Assembly: GCF_021603645.1 (NCBI RefSeq)
Contig: NZ_BQHJ01000001.1
Span: forward strand, 620,001-684,000
Source: Pseudomonas pseudonitroreducens
Lineage (GTDB): Bacteria; Pseudomonadota; Gammaproteobacteria; Pseudomonadales; Pseudomonadaceae
Length of the DNA stretch: 64,000 nt
Reading direction: 5' to 3'
Of this stretch, positions 17,050 to 25,291 are shown in pieces. The position numbers and the translations under genes are program-made. The notes beneath the pieces were generated by a model that was given only the letters and a program-made list of their open reading frames with translations, was not told where the DNA came from and did no database searches. How positions within the stretch are numbered: the first letter of the stretch is position 1; each line of letters opens with the position of its first letter.

Positions 17050-18723
17050 ATGATTCGCGCAAGGGATTGGGCCCTGGGGGCGCTGCTGCTGGCACCGTGG
17101 GTGGCGCAGGCGGGCGTGTATGACCTGACGATTGGCGAGGGCGAGTTGAAGCTGTCCGATGGCGCGCGCAAGGCGCTGACGGTGAACGGCCAGACGCCCG
17201 CGCCGGAGTTGCGCTTCAAGGAGGGCGAGGACGTCGAATTGCGCGTCACCAATACCCTCGACCGTGACACCTCGCTGCACTGGCACGGGCTGATCCTGCC
17301 CTATACCCAGGACGGCGTGCCGGGCATCAGCTTCCCGGGGATCAAGCCCGGCGAGACCTTCACCTATCGCTTCACGGTGAAACAGTCCGGCACCTACTGG
17401 TACCACGCGCACAGCGACTTCCAGGAAATCGAGGGCTTGTACGGCCCGCTGGTGATCGAGCCGAAGGCGCGCGAGCCGTACCGCTATGACCGTGAATACA
17501 CCCTGCTGCTGGCGGACTGGCACGACACCAAGCCGGAAACGGTGTTTGCCAACCTGAAGAAGCAGAGCGATTACTACAACCGCAATCAGCGCACCCTCGG
17601 CGATTTCATCGCCGATTCCAGCGCCAATGGCCTTATGGCAACCCTGCGCGATCGCCTGGACTGGGGCGGCATGCGCATGACGCCAACGGACATCGCCGAC
17701 ATTGCCGGCTTCCGCTTCCTGGTCAACGGCCAGGACTCCACGCAGAACTGGACCGGCCTGTTCAAGCCTGGCGAGCGGGTGCGCCTGCGCATCATCAACG
17801 GCTCGGGTATGAGCTACTTCGACCTGCGTATTCCCGGCCTGAAGATGACCGTGGTGCAGGCCGACGGCAACGACGTGCAGCCGGTGACGGTGGACGAGTT
17901 GCGCATCGCCGTGGCCGAGACCTACGACGTGATTGTCCAGCCGCAGGAGGACCGCGCCTACACCTTCTTCGCCGAAGCCATGGACCGCAGCGGCTATGCC
18001 CGTGCGACGCTGACGCCGCGCGCGGGCCTGGTGGCCGCGGTGCCGGCATTGCGCGAGCGGCCGCTACTGACCATGGCCGACATGGGCATGAGCCACGAGG
18101 GCATGGACCACGGCGGCATGGCGATGGGCGCGTCGAAGGATTCGGGCATGGCCGGTATGGATCACTCCGGCATGGCCGGCATGGACCATGCGCAGATGGC
18201 AGGCATGGATCACTCGGCCATGGCCGCGCCGAAGTCCGACTACGCGCCGGGCAGCGGGTTGACGCCGCAACCGGCCGAGCCGGGCAACCGCCTGCTGGTC
18301 TATGCGGACCTCAAGGCCATGCGCCCCTATGCCGACTACCGCGCGCCGGACCGCAGCATCGAGTTCCGCCTGACCGGCAACATGGAGCGCTACTTCTGGT
18401 CCATCGACGGCAAGAAGTACTCCGAAGCCGAGCCGATCCGCCTGACCTACGGCGAGCGGGTGCGCATCCGCTTCGTCAACGACACCATGATGACCCACCC
18501 CATGCACCTGCACGGCATGTGGATGCAACTGGACAAGGGCAACGGCCGCTTCAACCCGCTCAAGCACGTGGTCAGCGTGGCGCCGGGCAGCACCCTGGAG
18601 GTCGACGTGCCCGCCGACGCGCTGGGCGAGTGGGCCTTCCATTGCCACCTGATCTACCACATGGCCGCCGGCATGATGCGCAAGGTCATCGTCGAGCCGG
18701 CACCCGCCAGCGCCAGCCTCTGA
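17050..18723 (+). CDS. pcoA: Periplasmic multicopper oxidase, copper resistance (CopA/PcoA)
   Basis: 557 residues. All four copper-ligand motifs are present: HWHG (77-80), WYHAHS (117-122), HPMHLHGMW (483-491) and HCHLIYHMAAGM (531-542), which includes the type-1 Cys and Met. A Met/His-rich segment (about 340-390, repeats of GMDHS/AGM) fits the PcoA copper-binding region. It oxidises Cu(I) and sequesters copper in the periplasm. The N-terminal signal (about 1-21) has RAR rather than a twin-arginine pair, unusual for a family normally exported by Tat. pcoB follows after 9 bp. Confidence 0.94.
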   Translation: MIRARDWALGALLLAPWVAQAGVYDLTIGEGELKLSDGARKALTVNGQTPAPELRFKEGEDVELRVTNTLDRDTSLHWHGLILPYTQDGVPGISFPGIKPGETFTYRFTVKQSGTYWYHAHSDFQEIEGLYGPLVIEPKAREPYRYDREYTLLLADWHDTKPETVFANLKKQSDYYNRNQRTLGDFIADSSANGLMATLRDRLDWGGMRMTPTDIADIAGFRFLVNGQDSTQNWTGLFKPGERVRLRIINGSGMSYFDLRIPGLKMTVVQADGNDVQPVTVDELRIAVAETYDVIVQPQEDRAYTFFAEAMDRSGYARATLTPRAGLVAAVPALRERPLLTMADMGMSHEGMDHGGMAMGASKDSGMAGMDHSGMAGMDHAQMAGMDHSAMAAPKSDYAPGSGLTPQPAEPGNRLLVYADLKAMRPYADYRAPDRSIEFRLTGNMERYFWSIDGKKYSEAEPIRLTYGERVRIRFVNDTMMTHPMHLHGMWMQLDKGNGRFNPLKHVVSVAPGSTLEVDVPADALGEWAFHCHLIYHMAAGMMRKVIVEPAPASASL

Positions 18724-18732
18724 GGAACCGCC

Positions 18733-19440
18733 ATGAAACGCATAGCAACGGTGGCCTGCGCGGCGACCCTGGGCCTGGCCTTGCCCGCTGAAAGCGCCGA
18801 GATGGACGACATGCCGATGGGATCACTGCTGATCCAGCGCCTGGAAAGCCGCTTCCACGGCAACGACCAGGCGCTGGGCTGGGAAGCCCAGGGCTGGTAC
18901 GGCAGCGATTACCAGAAGCTGCGTCTGAAACTCGAAGGTGAGCGCGACGCCGGCGGCCCGACCACCGATAACGAGGTTCAACTGCTCTACCAGCGCATGC
19001 TCGCGGATTTCTGGGACTGGCAGGTGGGCGTGCGCCATGACGACCAGCCGGGGCCGTCGCGCAGCTACGCAGTGCTGGGGTTCCAGGGGCTGGCGCCGCA
19101 GTGGTTCGAGGTGGACGCCAACCTGTTCCTCAGCGAGCGCGGCGACCCGTCGTTGCGCCTGGAGACCGAGTACGAGCTGCTGCTGACCCAGCGGCTGATT
19201 CTTGAGCCCGCGCTGGAGTACAACCTGGCCTTGGCCGATGACCGCGATACCGGCGTTGGCGCGGGCGGCAGCGAGCTTGAGGTGGGCTTGCGCCTGCGCT
19301 ACGAAGTGCGCCGGGAGTTCGCGCCTTACTTCGGCTACGTCTGGAACAGGACCTACGGCCGCAGTGGCGATATCGCTCGCGGCGAGGGCGAGGAGGACGA
19401 GGAGGGCTACTGGGTGGCGGGCGTGCGGATGTGGTTCTGA
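18733..19440 (+). CDS. pcoB: Outer-membrane copper resistance protein (CopB/PcoB)
   Basis: 235 residues with a Sec signal (about 1-21) and a short Met-rich mature start (EMDDMPMGS), much shorter than in many CopB proteins. Alternating beta-strand sequence throughout ends in a C-terminal aromatic residue (RMWF), the signature of outer-membrane barrels. Family features include GWEAQGWYGSD and a final strand WVAGVRMWF. It acts with PcoA in copper sequestration or efflux. The Shine-Dalgarno GAGGAA overlaps the pcoA stop. Confidence 0.92.
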   Translation: MKRIATVACAATLGLALPAESAEMDDMPMGSLLIQRLESRFHGNDQALGWEAQGWYGSDYQKLRLKLEGERDAGGPTTDNEVQLLYQRMLADFWDWQVGVRHDDQPGPSRSYAVLGFQGLAPQWFEVDANLFLSERGDPSLRLETEYELLLTQRLILEPALEYNLALADDRDTGVGAGGSELEVGLRLRYEVRREFAPYFGYVWNRTYGRSGDIARGEGEEDEEGYWVAGVRMWF

Positions 19441-19450
19441 CTGGCTCTGC

Positions 19451-19531
19451 GTAGGATGGTGTGGAGCGCAGCGATACCCATCGATTCGGTGCGCAGGCAG
19501 CATGGGTATCGCCCCGCTCCACCCATCCTAC
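19451..19531. repeat. Inverted GTAGGATGGGTGGAGCG...repeat (family R3)
   Basis: Arms GTAGGATGG.GTGGAGCGCAGCGATACCCAT and its complement surround a short spacer. Relatives lie at 48566-48647 and 53759-53840. Confidence 0.85.
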
Positions 19532-19656
19532 AAAGGCGCATGCTGGATACGTCGGGATATCCGGCTCGTCCGCCGGCTGCTGAAAGGGGCGGCGGATTTG
19601 TATACACTCGCCGCCTCGCGTCACCACCCGCATCGCCGATCCAGCAGGACCTCCCC

Positions 19657-20487
19657 ATGCAGCATCCCGCCGAACACTCGCCCCTGGGCAAATCCAGCGA
19701 ATACGTCTCCACCTACGCGCCGGAGCTGCTGTTCCCGATCTCCCGCACCACCAAGTGGGCGGAACTGGGCCTGACCGCGGATACTCTGCCGTACCAGGGC
19801 GTGGACCTTTGGAACTGCTACGAACTGTCCTGGCTGACCGCGTCGGGCAAGCCGGTGGTCGCCATCGGCGAGTTCTCGATTCCGGCGCAGTCGCCGAACA
19901 TCATCGAGTCCAAGTCCTTCAAGCTCTACCTCAACTCGCTGAACCAGACTGCCTTCGACAATGCCGAAGCCGTGCGCGCGGTGATGGAGCGTGATCTGTC
20001 CGCCGCCGCTGGCGCGCCGGTAGGCGTACGTGTTCGCGGCCTGGACGAAGTGGCGGGCGAGGGCGTGGCAGTCATCCAGGGCACCTGTGTCGACGACCTG
20101 GACGTCGCGGTAGAAAGCTACGACCACCCGCGCCCGGAGCTGCTGCGTTGCGATGACACCCGTCGCGTTGACGAAGTGCTCTACAGCCACCTGCTCAAAT
20201 CCAACTGCCCGGTCACTGGCCAGCCGGATTGGGGCACCCTGGTAGTCGAGTACGCCGGTCCGGCGCTGGATGCCGCGAGTCTGCTGGCCTACGTGGTTTC
20301 TTTCCGCCAGCACCAGGATTTCCACGAGCAATGCGTCGAGCGCATCTACCTCGACCTGCAGCGCCTGCTGCAGCCGGCTCGCCTGACCGTTTATGCGCGC
20401 TACGTGCGCCGTGGCGGGCTGGACATCAACCCGTACCGCAGCAGCGATGCCGTGCAGCCGGACAATCGCCGGCTGGTGCGTCAGTAA
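19657..20487 (+). CDS. queF: NADPH-dependent 7-cyano-7-deazaguanine (preQ0) reductase
   Basis: 276 residues, the length of the two-domain bacterial type II QueF (E. coli 282). It reduces preQ0 to preQ1 in queuosine biosynthesis. Catalytic Cys184 lies in [13 protein letters not shown] with Asp191. The NADPH-binding motif [11 protein letters not shown] is at 84-94, and [12 protein letters not shown] follows. The ATG at 19657 gives the family N-terminus; longer upstream frames run into an intergenic repeat. No preQ1 riboswitch is visible in the leader. A strong terminator follows. Confidence 0.96.
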   Translation: MQHPAEHSPLGKSSEYVSTYAPELLFPISRTTKWAELGLTADTLPYQGVDLWNCYELSWLTASGKPVVAIGEFSIPAQSPNIIESKSFKLYLNSLNQTAFDNAEAVRAVMERDLSAAAGAPVGVRVRGLDEVAGEGVAVIQGTCVDDLDVAVESYDHPRPELLRCDDTRRVDEVLYSHLLKSNCPVTGQPDWGTLVVEYAGPALDAASLLAYVVSFRQHQDFHEQCVERIYLDLQRLLQPARLTVYARYVRRGGLDINPYRSSDAVQPDNRRLVRQ

Positions 20488-20516
20488 TTCTCGGCGCGCC
20501 TGTAAATCGCAGATAC

Positions 20517-20544
20517 AAAAAACCCGGCCATGGCCGGGTTTTTC
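20517..20544. terminator. Bidirectional terminator after queF
   Basis: AAAAAACCCGGCC-AT-GGCCGGGTTTTT, shared by queF and the converging DUF4404 gene. Confidence 0.9.
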
Positions 20545-20557
20545 ATGTCTGGGAGCT

Positions 20558-20821
20558 TCAGATGCCCATGTTCGCCAGGCTCTGCACGATGGAGCGGAGC
20601 GTGCCGGCCAAGGTCGGATGGCTTGCCTCGAAGCGCTCGACGGCCAGGTTGACGTTATCCATCAGGGTCTCGTCGGCCAGCGCCTCTTCGTTGGCCAGCT
20701 GCAACTCGATGTCCTTGATCAGCGCTTGCAGCGATTCGCGCTCTTCCGCGTTCAGCGGCGGCTGACGCTCCAGTTGGTCGCGCAGGGCCTGGAGTTCTTC
20801 CTGGAGGCGTTGTGTCGGCAT
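20558..20821 (-). CDS. DUF4404 family protein
   Basis: An 87-residue, highly helical acidic protein (RLQEELQALRDQLE..., two long amphipathic helices, then HPTLAGTLRSIVQSLANMGI). The pattern matches DUF4404, a small cytoplasmic family of unknown function common in Pseudomonas. AAGGAC precedes the ATG. It sits 78 bp downstream of the HD-domain gene on the same strand and may be read through from it. Confidence 0.82.
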   Translation of the reverse strand: MPTQRLQEELQALRDQLERQPPLNAEERESLQALIKDIELQLANEEALADETLMDNVNLAVERFEASHPTLAGTLRSIVQSLANMGI

Positions 20822-20899
20822 GGTGGTGTCCTTCTGCGGTACGTACCCAAAGATGGACCTCGCCCGGCAGGGAAAAGGTCCATCGCCATGCCTTTGAGC

Positions 20900-21481
20900 T
20901 TAACTCGCCGCGCGCACCCTTGCCTGATGCCGATCAACCCGCAGGAGGCGTTCGAGCAGCGGGAAGAAGTGCTCCAGCTCCGGCGTGCGCATGGCCGGGT
21001 CCTTGCCCAGGTCATCCAGCCGCCGCAGGGTCAGGGCGTCCTGGGAGAAGGGCGCGTTGAGGAAAGCGCTGGCGCCGCGCTCGTCGAAAGGGCCGCCCTG
21101 CAGCGCCAGGCTCTGCCGCGAAGCCCAGGACAGGCCGGCGTGGTAGGCAGGGTCCACCGCGCAGAGGTAGCGCTTGGCGGCGACATGCAGGCGGATCGGC
21201 TGCCAGACGGATTCGGGCAGCAGCTCGCGTAGCAGGCTGGCGCCGAACTCTTCGTGGCGCAGGTCCTGTTCCTCGATCAGCTCAGGGTCCTCGTAGAGGT
21301 GGCCGATGTCGTGGAGCAGGGCGGCGATCACCAGGCTGTCGGAGCAGCCGGCGCGCTCGGCCAGGGTGGCGCACTGCAACGCGTGCTCGGCCTGGCTGAC
21401 GGCTTCGCCGTAAGGCTCGGCGCCGTGGCTGGCGAAACGCTCGGCCAGCTCGTCGAGGAAGCGGTGGCGCTCGTGCTTCAT
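20900..21481 (-). CDS. HD-domain protein resembling the PhnZ diiron oxygenase
   Basis: 193 residues. The metal-site pattern is not that of a simple phosphohydrolase but of the PhnZ/MIOX-like mixed-valence diiron group. It has Tyr24 and Glu26 (PYGEAVSQ), His33 (EHALQ), His57-Asp58-xx-His61 (LLHDIGH), His76, His99 (IRLHVAAKRYLC) and Asp157 (RRLDDLGKD). PhnZ oxidatively cleaves 2-amino-1-hydroxyethylphosphonate; the substrate here is inferred only by analogy. The ATG overlaps the upstream HAD gene by four bases, so they form one operon. AAGGAG is an excellent Shine-Dalgarno. Confidence 0.8.
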   Translation of the reverse strand: MKHERHRFLDELAERFASHGAEPYGEAVSQAEHALQCATLAERAGCSDSLVIAALLHDIGHLYEDPELIEEQDLRHEEFGASLLRELLPESVWQPIRLHVAAKRYLCAVDPAYHAGLSWASRQSLALQGGPFDERGASAFLNAPFSQDALTLRRLDDLGKDPAMRTPELEHFFPLLERLLRVDRHQARVRAAS

Positions 21482-22221
21482 GGTTTTTCTCCTTTCAGGC
21501 GGCGGCCGGCGATGTCCTGCAGGCAGGAATCCAGCTCGCCCAGATGATCGATGACCGAGTGCACGCCGAGACGGTACAGGCCGAGTGTGGCCTGGGCGCG
21601 CAGGCGGTCGCGGTCGAGACTGCCCAGAGCGTCCCAGTCGCCCGGCGCGTGGCCGCACAGGGGGCTGCTGGCGGCCAGGCCGATGGTCCACAGGCCGGCG
21701 TTGAGGCCAGCCTGGAGCAGGCGCGGCTGGCCGCTGACCAGCACGCAGCCGTCCAGCGCTGGCGTACCAAGCTGCATCAGCGCCTGCCAGCAGGAGTCCG
21801 GCGCTGGCCATTGACGGCCAGCGATTTCCAGCCCGGTAGCGAGGTGCTCGTCCACTACGGCAGCCAGGTGCAGCGCGGTGGCACTGGGCAATTCGTCGAG
21901 CCAGGCGCAGGGGACGCCGCGCTGGTGCAGTGCCTGCAAGGCGTCCAGGGCGCCGGGAGTGGCTTCGGCGTGGGCCTGGGCGGCGGCGTCCAGGGCGGAC
22001 TGGAAGTGGCGGCGCTCCTGGCTGTCGGCGCAACGGCCCAGCGCCAGTTCCAGGGCCTCCTGCGGAGGCAGGGTGAGGGCGTTGCTCAGGCGTTCCGGCG
22101 GACAATCGGGGCAGGTGCGTTGCAGGGCTACCGGCAGCGTCCTTGCGCCGAAGTCCACCAGGTCGCCCGACAGTCCGAACAGCAGGGTAGTGAAGTGCGG
22201 AAGCTCGGCAGTCGCAGGCAT
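21478..22221 (-). CDS. Phosphonatase-like HAD protein lacking catalytic acids (probable pseudoenzyme)
   Basis: 247 residues. The fold markers of phosphonoacetaldehyde hydrolase-like HADs are recognisable: LLFGLSGDLVDFGARTLPVAL near the N-terminus and LNAGLWTIGLA near residue 175. Motif I, normally F-D-x-x-G-T, reads F-G-L-S-G-D, so the nucleophile Asp is Gly. The region normally containing G-D-T reads LVSGQPRL. It therefore probably lacks hydrolase activity. It is translationally coupled to the PhnZ-like gene and faces a UTRA-type GntR regulator. It corresponds to PA2803 by position, from memory. Confidence 0.75.
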   Translation of the reverse strand: MPATAELPHFTTLLFGLSGDLVDFGARTLPVALQRTCPDCPPERLSNALTLPPQEALELALGRCADSQERRHFQSALDAAAQAHAEATPGALDALQALHQRGVPCAWLDELPSATALHLAAVVDEHLATGLEIAGRQWPAPDSCWQALMQLGTPALDGCVLVSGQPRLLQAGLNAGLWTIGLAASSPLCGHAPGDWDALGSLDRDRLRAQATLGLYRLGVHSVIDHLGELDSCLQDIAGRRLKGEKP

Positions 22222-22240
22222 GGTGGGCTTTTCTGATGAT

Positions 22241-22252
22241 TGGTCTAGGCCA
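22241..22252. promoter_or_regulatory. GntR/HutC-type operator between the HAD-HD operon and its regulator
   Basis: TGGTCTAGGCCA is a one-mismatch palindrome of the TGGTCTAGACCA class used by HutC/PhnF-type GntR regulators. It lies 20 bp upstream of the HAD gene ATG. Confidence 0.6.
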
Positions 22253-22300
22253 GATTAGCCGGCCATTGTGACGGTCCGATGAAGTCCGCCGTGGTGTCGT

Positions 22301-22306
22301 TATAAT
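22301..22306 (+). promoter_or_regulatory. -10 element of the GntR (UTRA) gene
   Basis: A perfect TATAAT 30 bp before the ATG. No good -35 is seen at the usual spacing. Confidence 0.5.
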
Positions 22307-22335
22307 CGCCGCGCCTTTTTCGTGGATGATGCCCC

Positions 22336-23052
22336 ATGCCGGTCGAACCCATCCCCCACTACCTGCGTATCCGCGACCAGCTTGCGCAGGACATTGCCAG
22401 TGCCGCCCTGACTGAACGCCTGCCCGCCGAGCGTGAGCTGGCCGAGCGCTTTGGCTGCACCCGAGTGACCCTGCGCGAGGCGCTGCAACAGCTGGAAACT
22501 GAGGGCGTGCTCTACCGCGAGAACCGTCGCGGCTGGTTCGTCTCGCCGCCGCGCATCCGCTACAACCCGACCCGCAGCACCGGTTTCATGGATTACGTCC
22601 AGGCCCAGGGGCGTGTACCGCGTACCGAGGTCCTGGCCGCCGAACGCCGCGCTGCCGGGCCGGCACTGGCGCGCCGCATGGGGCTGGATGAAGAGGCCGA
22701 GGTATTTCACATCCTGCGTCGCCGCTGGGTCGACGAGCGGCCGGTGATGCTGGAGGAACTCACCCTGGATGCCAGCTGGTGCCCAGGCCTGCTCGACCAC
22801 GGGCTGGACACCTCGCTCACCCGCGTACTGCGCGAGGAGCTGGGGCTGAGCCTGTCGCGCTCCGAGCTGGCCATGCATTCCACGGCGCTGGTGGCTGCGC
22901 AGGCGACACCGCTGCAACTGACGCCAGGCGCGCCGGGCCTGCATGTGGAGCGCGCAAGCTTTGTCGACGGCGGCCGGCTGGTGGAGTGGGACCAGGAGTT
23001 CTGGCGCTCCGACGCACTGGAAATTGTCATCGACGCACGGTATCCGGACTGA
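22336..23052 (+). CDS. GntR-family regulator, HutC/UTRA subfamily
   Basis: 238 residues. The N-terminal winged helix (about 1-70: LPAERELAERFGCTRVTLREALQQLE, ENRRGWFV) precedes a UTRA ligand-binding domain (about 90-238: VFHILRRRWVDERPVMLEE, ending EFWRSDALEIVIDARYPD). UTRA regulators usually sense small phosphorylated or amino compounds. It is divergent from the HAD/PhnZ-like operon with a matching operator between them, so it very likely controls that operon. It matches PA2802 in order, from memory. Confidence 0.9.
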   Translation: MPVEPIPHYLRIRDQLAQDIASAALTERLPAERELAERFGCTRVTLREALQQLETEGVLYRENRRGWFVSPPRIRYNPTRSTGFMDYVQAQGRVPRTEVLAAERRAAGPALARRMGLDEEAEVFHILRRRWVDERPVMLEELTLDASWCPGLLDHGLDTSLTRVLREELGLSLSRSELAMHSTALVAAQATPLQLTPGAPGLHVERASFVDGGRLVEWDQEFWRSDALEIVIDARYPD

Positions 23053-23155
23053 ACTGGCACTATGCTTTGGGCTGGAGCAAGCGAAACGGTAGTGCGCGGC
23101 CACGAATCGAAATCCTGTGAGATCGGTTCGGGTCCGCAAAACCGTTTCGCCTCTA

Positions 23156-23161
23156 TATAAT
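23156..23161 (+). promoter_or_regulatory. -10 element upstream of mlaA
   Basis: TATAAT (CTCTATATAATCTG) 60 bp before the mlaA ATG. The -35 is not obvious. Confidence 0.5.
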
Positions 23162-23220
23162 CTGCCCGCATAGCGGGGCCGCCATGGCTGGCCCGAAAGA
23201 CATTCACTGGAGAATTCCCG

Positions 23221-23925
23221 ATGCGCCCACTTGGCGTCCAATGGACGAAACGCTGCTTCAGCCTGCTCGCCGCCGCCGGCCTGGCCACGATCCCGTTCCT
23301 GGCCCAGGCCGCCAGCGAAGACGACCCGTGGGAAAGCATCAACCGCCCGATCTTCACCTTCAACGACACCCTGGACACCTACGCGCTCAAGCCGCTGGCC
23401 CAGGGTTACCAGTACGTCACCCCCAACGTCGTGCAGGATGGCGTGCACAACTTCTTCGGCAACATCGGTGACGTGAAGAACCTGGTCAACGACCTGCTGC
23501 AGCTGAAATTCCGTGACGCCGGCGTCGATACCAGCCGTCTGCTGTTCAACACCACCTTCGGCCTGGCCGGCTTCATCGACGTGGCTACCCATATGGGACT
23601 GCGCCGCAACGACGAGGACTTCGGCCAGACCCTCGGCCATTACGGCGTGGGCAGTGGCCCCTACGTGATGCTGCCGCTGCTGGGCCCGAGCACCCTGCGC
23701 GATGCGCCGTCGCTGATCCCGGATGCCTACACCGGCCCGTATCCGTACATCGACAATGTATCGGTACGTAACAGCGTTCGCGGCGTCGACGTGGTCGATA
23801 CCCGTGCCGACCTGCTCAAGTCCGAGAAGCTGATCAGCGGCGACAAGTACACCTTCATCCGCAACGCCTACTTGCAGAACCGCGAGTTCAAGGTGAAGGA
23901 CGGCGAAGTCGAAGACGACTTCTGA
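23221..23925 (+). CDS. mlaA: MlaA (VacJ) outer-membrane phospholipid-removal protein
   Basis: 234 residues of the VacJ family: DDPWESINRPIFTFNDTLDTYALKP (36-60), FFGNIGDVKNLVNDLLQ, FGLAGFIDVATHMGLRRNDEDFGQTLGHYGVGSGPYVMLPLLGPSTLRD (motifs listed in pieces). MlaA removes surface-exposed phospholipid from the outer leaflet with porins and passes it to MlaC. E. coli MlaA is a lipoprotein, whereas this signal peptide (about 1-30, ending FLAQA) has no lipobox Cys at the cleavage site. GGAGA precedes the ATG. Confidence 0.92.
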   Translation: MRPLGVQWTKRCFSLLAAAGLATIPFLAQAASEDDPWESINRPIFTFNDTLDTYALKPLAQGYQYVTPNVVQDGVHNFFGNIGDVKNLVNDLLQLKFRDAGVDTSRLLFNTTFGLAGFIDVATHMGLRRNDEDFGQTLGHYGVGSGPYVMLPLLGPSTLRDAPSLIPDAYTGPYPYIDNVSVRNSVRGVDVVDTRADLLKSEKLISGDKYTFIRNAYLQNREFKVKDGEVEDDF

Positions 23926-23958
23926 TCGGCCTTGCGCGCAGACCTTTTCTGTCCTCCA

Positions 23959-23982
23959 GCCCGCGCCATTGGTGGCGCGGGC
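23959..23982 (+). terminator. GC-rich hairpin after mlaA
   Basis: GCCCGCGCC-ATTGGT-GGCGCGGGC. It lacks a T-tract, so it may be a weak or Rho-assisted stop. Confidence 0.4.
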
Positions 23983-24106
23983 GGCGCCTGCTTGAACCCT
24001 TGAGCGGATGGGAGTAGTGTCTGCGCCTTGTCGCGACCGACCCGCGCCGCTGTTCCCTAGAATGAGCGCCAAACCACAACCCCGGCGCCGTTTGCCTGGA
24101 TGACCC

Positions 24107-25291
24107 ATGCACAAAGCCAGTGCCTCGCTGCTGATTATCGATGACGACGACGTCGTCCGCGAAAGCCTCGCCGCCTACCTGGAAGACAGCGGATTCAAGG
24201 TCACACAGGCCACCAACGGCCTGGAAGGCCTGAAAGTCTTCGAGCACCAACTCCCCGACCTGGTGATCTGCGATCTGCGCATGCCGCAGATGGACGGCCT
24301 CGAGCTGATCCGTCGCGTCAGCGAGATGGCGGTGGAAACCCCGGTGATCGTGCTGTCCGGTGCCGGTGTCATGAGCGACGCCGTCGAGGCCCTGCGCCTG
24401 GGCGCCGCCGACTACCTGATCAAGCCGCTGGAAGACCTCGCCGTCCTGGAGCACTCGGTACGCCGTGCGCTGGACCGCGCCTTCCTGCGTTCGGAAAACC
24501 GCCGCTACCGCGAGAAGCTGGAAACCGCCAACCGCGAGTTGCAGGCCAGCCTGAACCTGCTCCAGGAGGACCAGAACGCCGGTCGCCAGGTGCAGATGAA
24601 CATGCTGCCGGAAACGCCCTGGGAGTCCGAAGGCCTGGCCTTCTCCCACCAGATCATTCCGTCGCTGTACCTGTCGGGTGATTTCGTCGACTACTTCCGT
24701 GTGGATGCCCGGCGCATCGGCTTCTACCTGGCGGACGTCTCCGGCCACGGCGCTTCGTCCGCCTTCGTCACCGTGCTGCTGAAGTTCATGACCACGCGGC
24801 TGCTGTACGAGTCCAAGCGCAACGACATGCTGCCGGAGTTCAAGCCGTCGGACGTCCTCGGCCACATCAACCGCGGGTTGATCAACTGCAACCTGGGCAA
24901 GCACGTGACCATGCTCGGTGGCGTGATCGACCTGGATACCGATCGCCTGACCTATAGCATCGGCGGCCATCTGCCGCTGCCAGTGCTCTATGTCGATGGT
25001 GAAGCCCGCTACCTGGAAGGCCGTGGCCTGCCGGTGGGGCTGTTCGATGAAGCGACTTACGAGGATCATGTCCTCGATCTTCCCAAATCCTTCAGTCTTT
25101 CCCTGTTCTCGGACGGCATTCTCGACGTCCTTCCGGGAGCTACGCTGAAGGAAAAGGAGACGGCCCTGCCCGAGCAGGTCGTCGCCGCCGGCGGAACCCT
25201 GGATGGCCTGCGTCAAGTCTTCGGACTGGCCAAGTTGTCCGAGATGCCGGATGATATTGCCTTGCTGGTGTTGAGCAGGAACCTTGCATGA
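24107..25291 (+). CDS. rssB: Response regulator with PP2C-type phosphatase output (RssB)
   Basis: 394 residues. The receiver (1-125) has acidic residues 12-15, phospho-acceptor Asp56 (LVICDLRMP) and Lys in YLIKPLED. A helical linker precedes the PP2C/SpoIIE-type phosphatase, with SGDFVDYFRVD, LADVSGHGASSAF, LFSDGILDVLPG and MPDDIALLVL, so its metal-binding Asp residues look intact. In Pseudomonas RssB works with the STAS protein RssC, encoded with a four-base overlap, in a partner-switching control of sigma-S. It probably dephosphorylates RssC. Confidence 0.93.
   Translation: MHKASASLLIIDDDDVVRESLAAYLEDSGFKVTQATNGLEGLKVFEHQLPDLVICDLRMPQMDGLELIRRVSEMAVETPVIVLSGAGVMSDAVEALRLGAADYLIKPLEDLAVLEHSVRRALDRAFLRSENRRYREKLETANRELQASLNLLQEDQNAGRQVQMNMLPETPWESEGLAFSHQIIPSLYLSGDFVDYFRVDARRIGFYLADVSGHGASSAFVTVLLKFMTTRLLYESKRNDMLPEFKPSDVLGHINRGLINCNLGKHVTMLGGVIDLDTDRLTYSIGGHLPLPVLYVDGEARYLEGRGLPVGLFDEATYEDHVLDLPKSFSLSLFSDGILDVLPGATLKEKETALPEQVVAAGGTLDGLRQVFGLAKLSEMPDDIALLVLSRNLA

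Noticed and set aside
19598-19607. TTGTATACAC upstream of queF, resembling the purine operator
   Set aside because: It coincides with a plausible -10 element and lies outside the purine cluster; a single half-matching site is weak evidence.
19532-19656. Possible preQ1 riboswitch before queF
   Set aside because: No recognisable preQ1 aptamer pattern; the leader is mostly promoter and repeat sequence.
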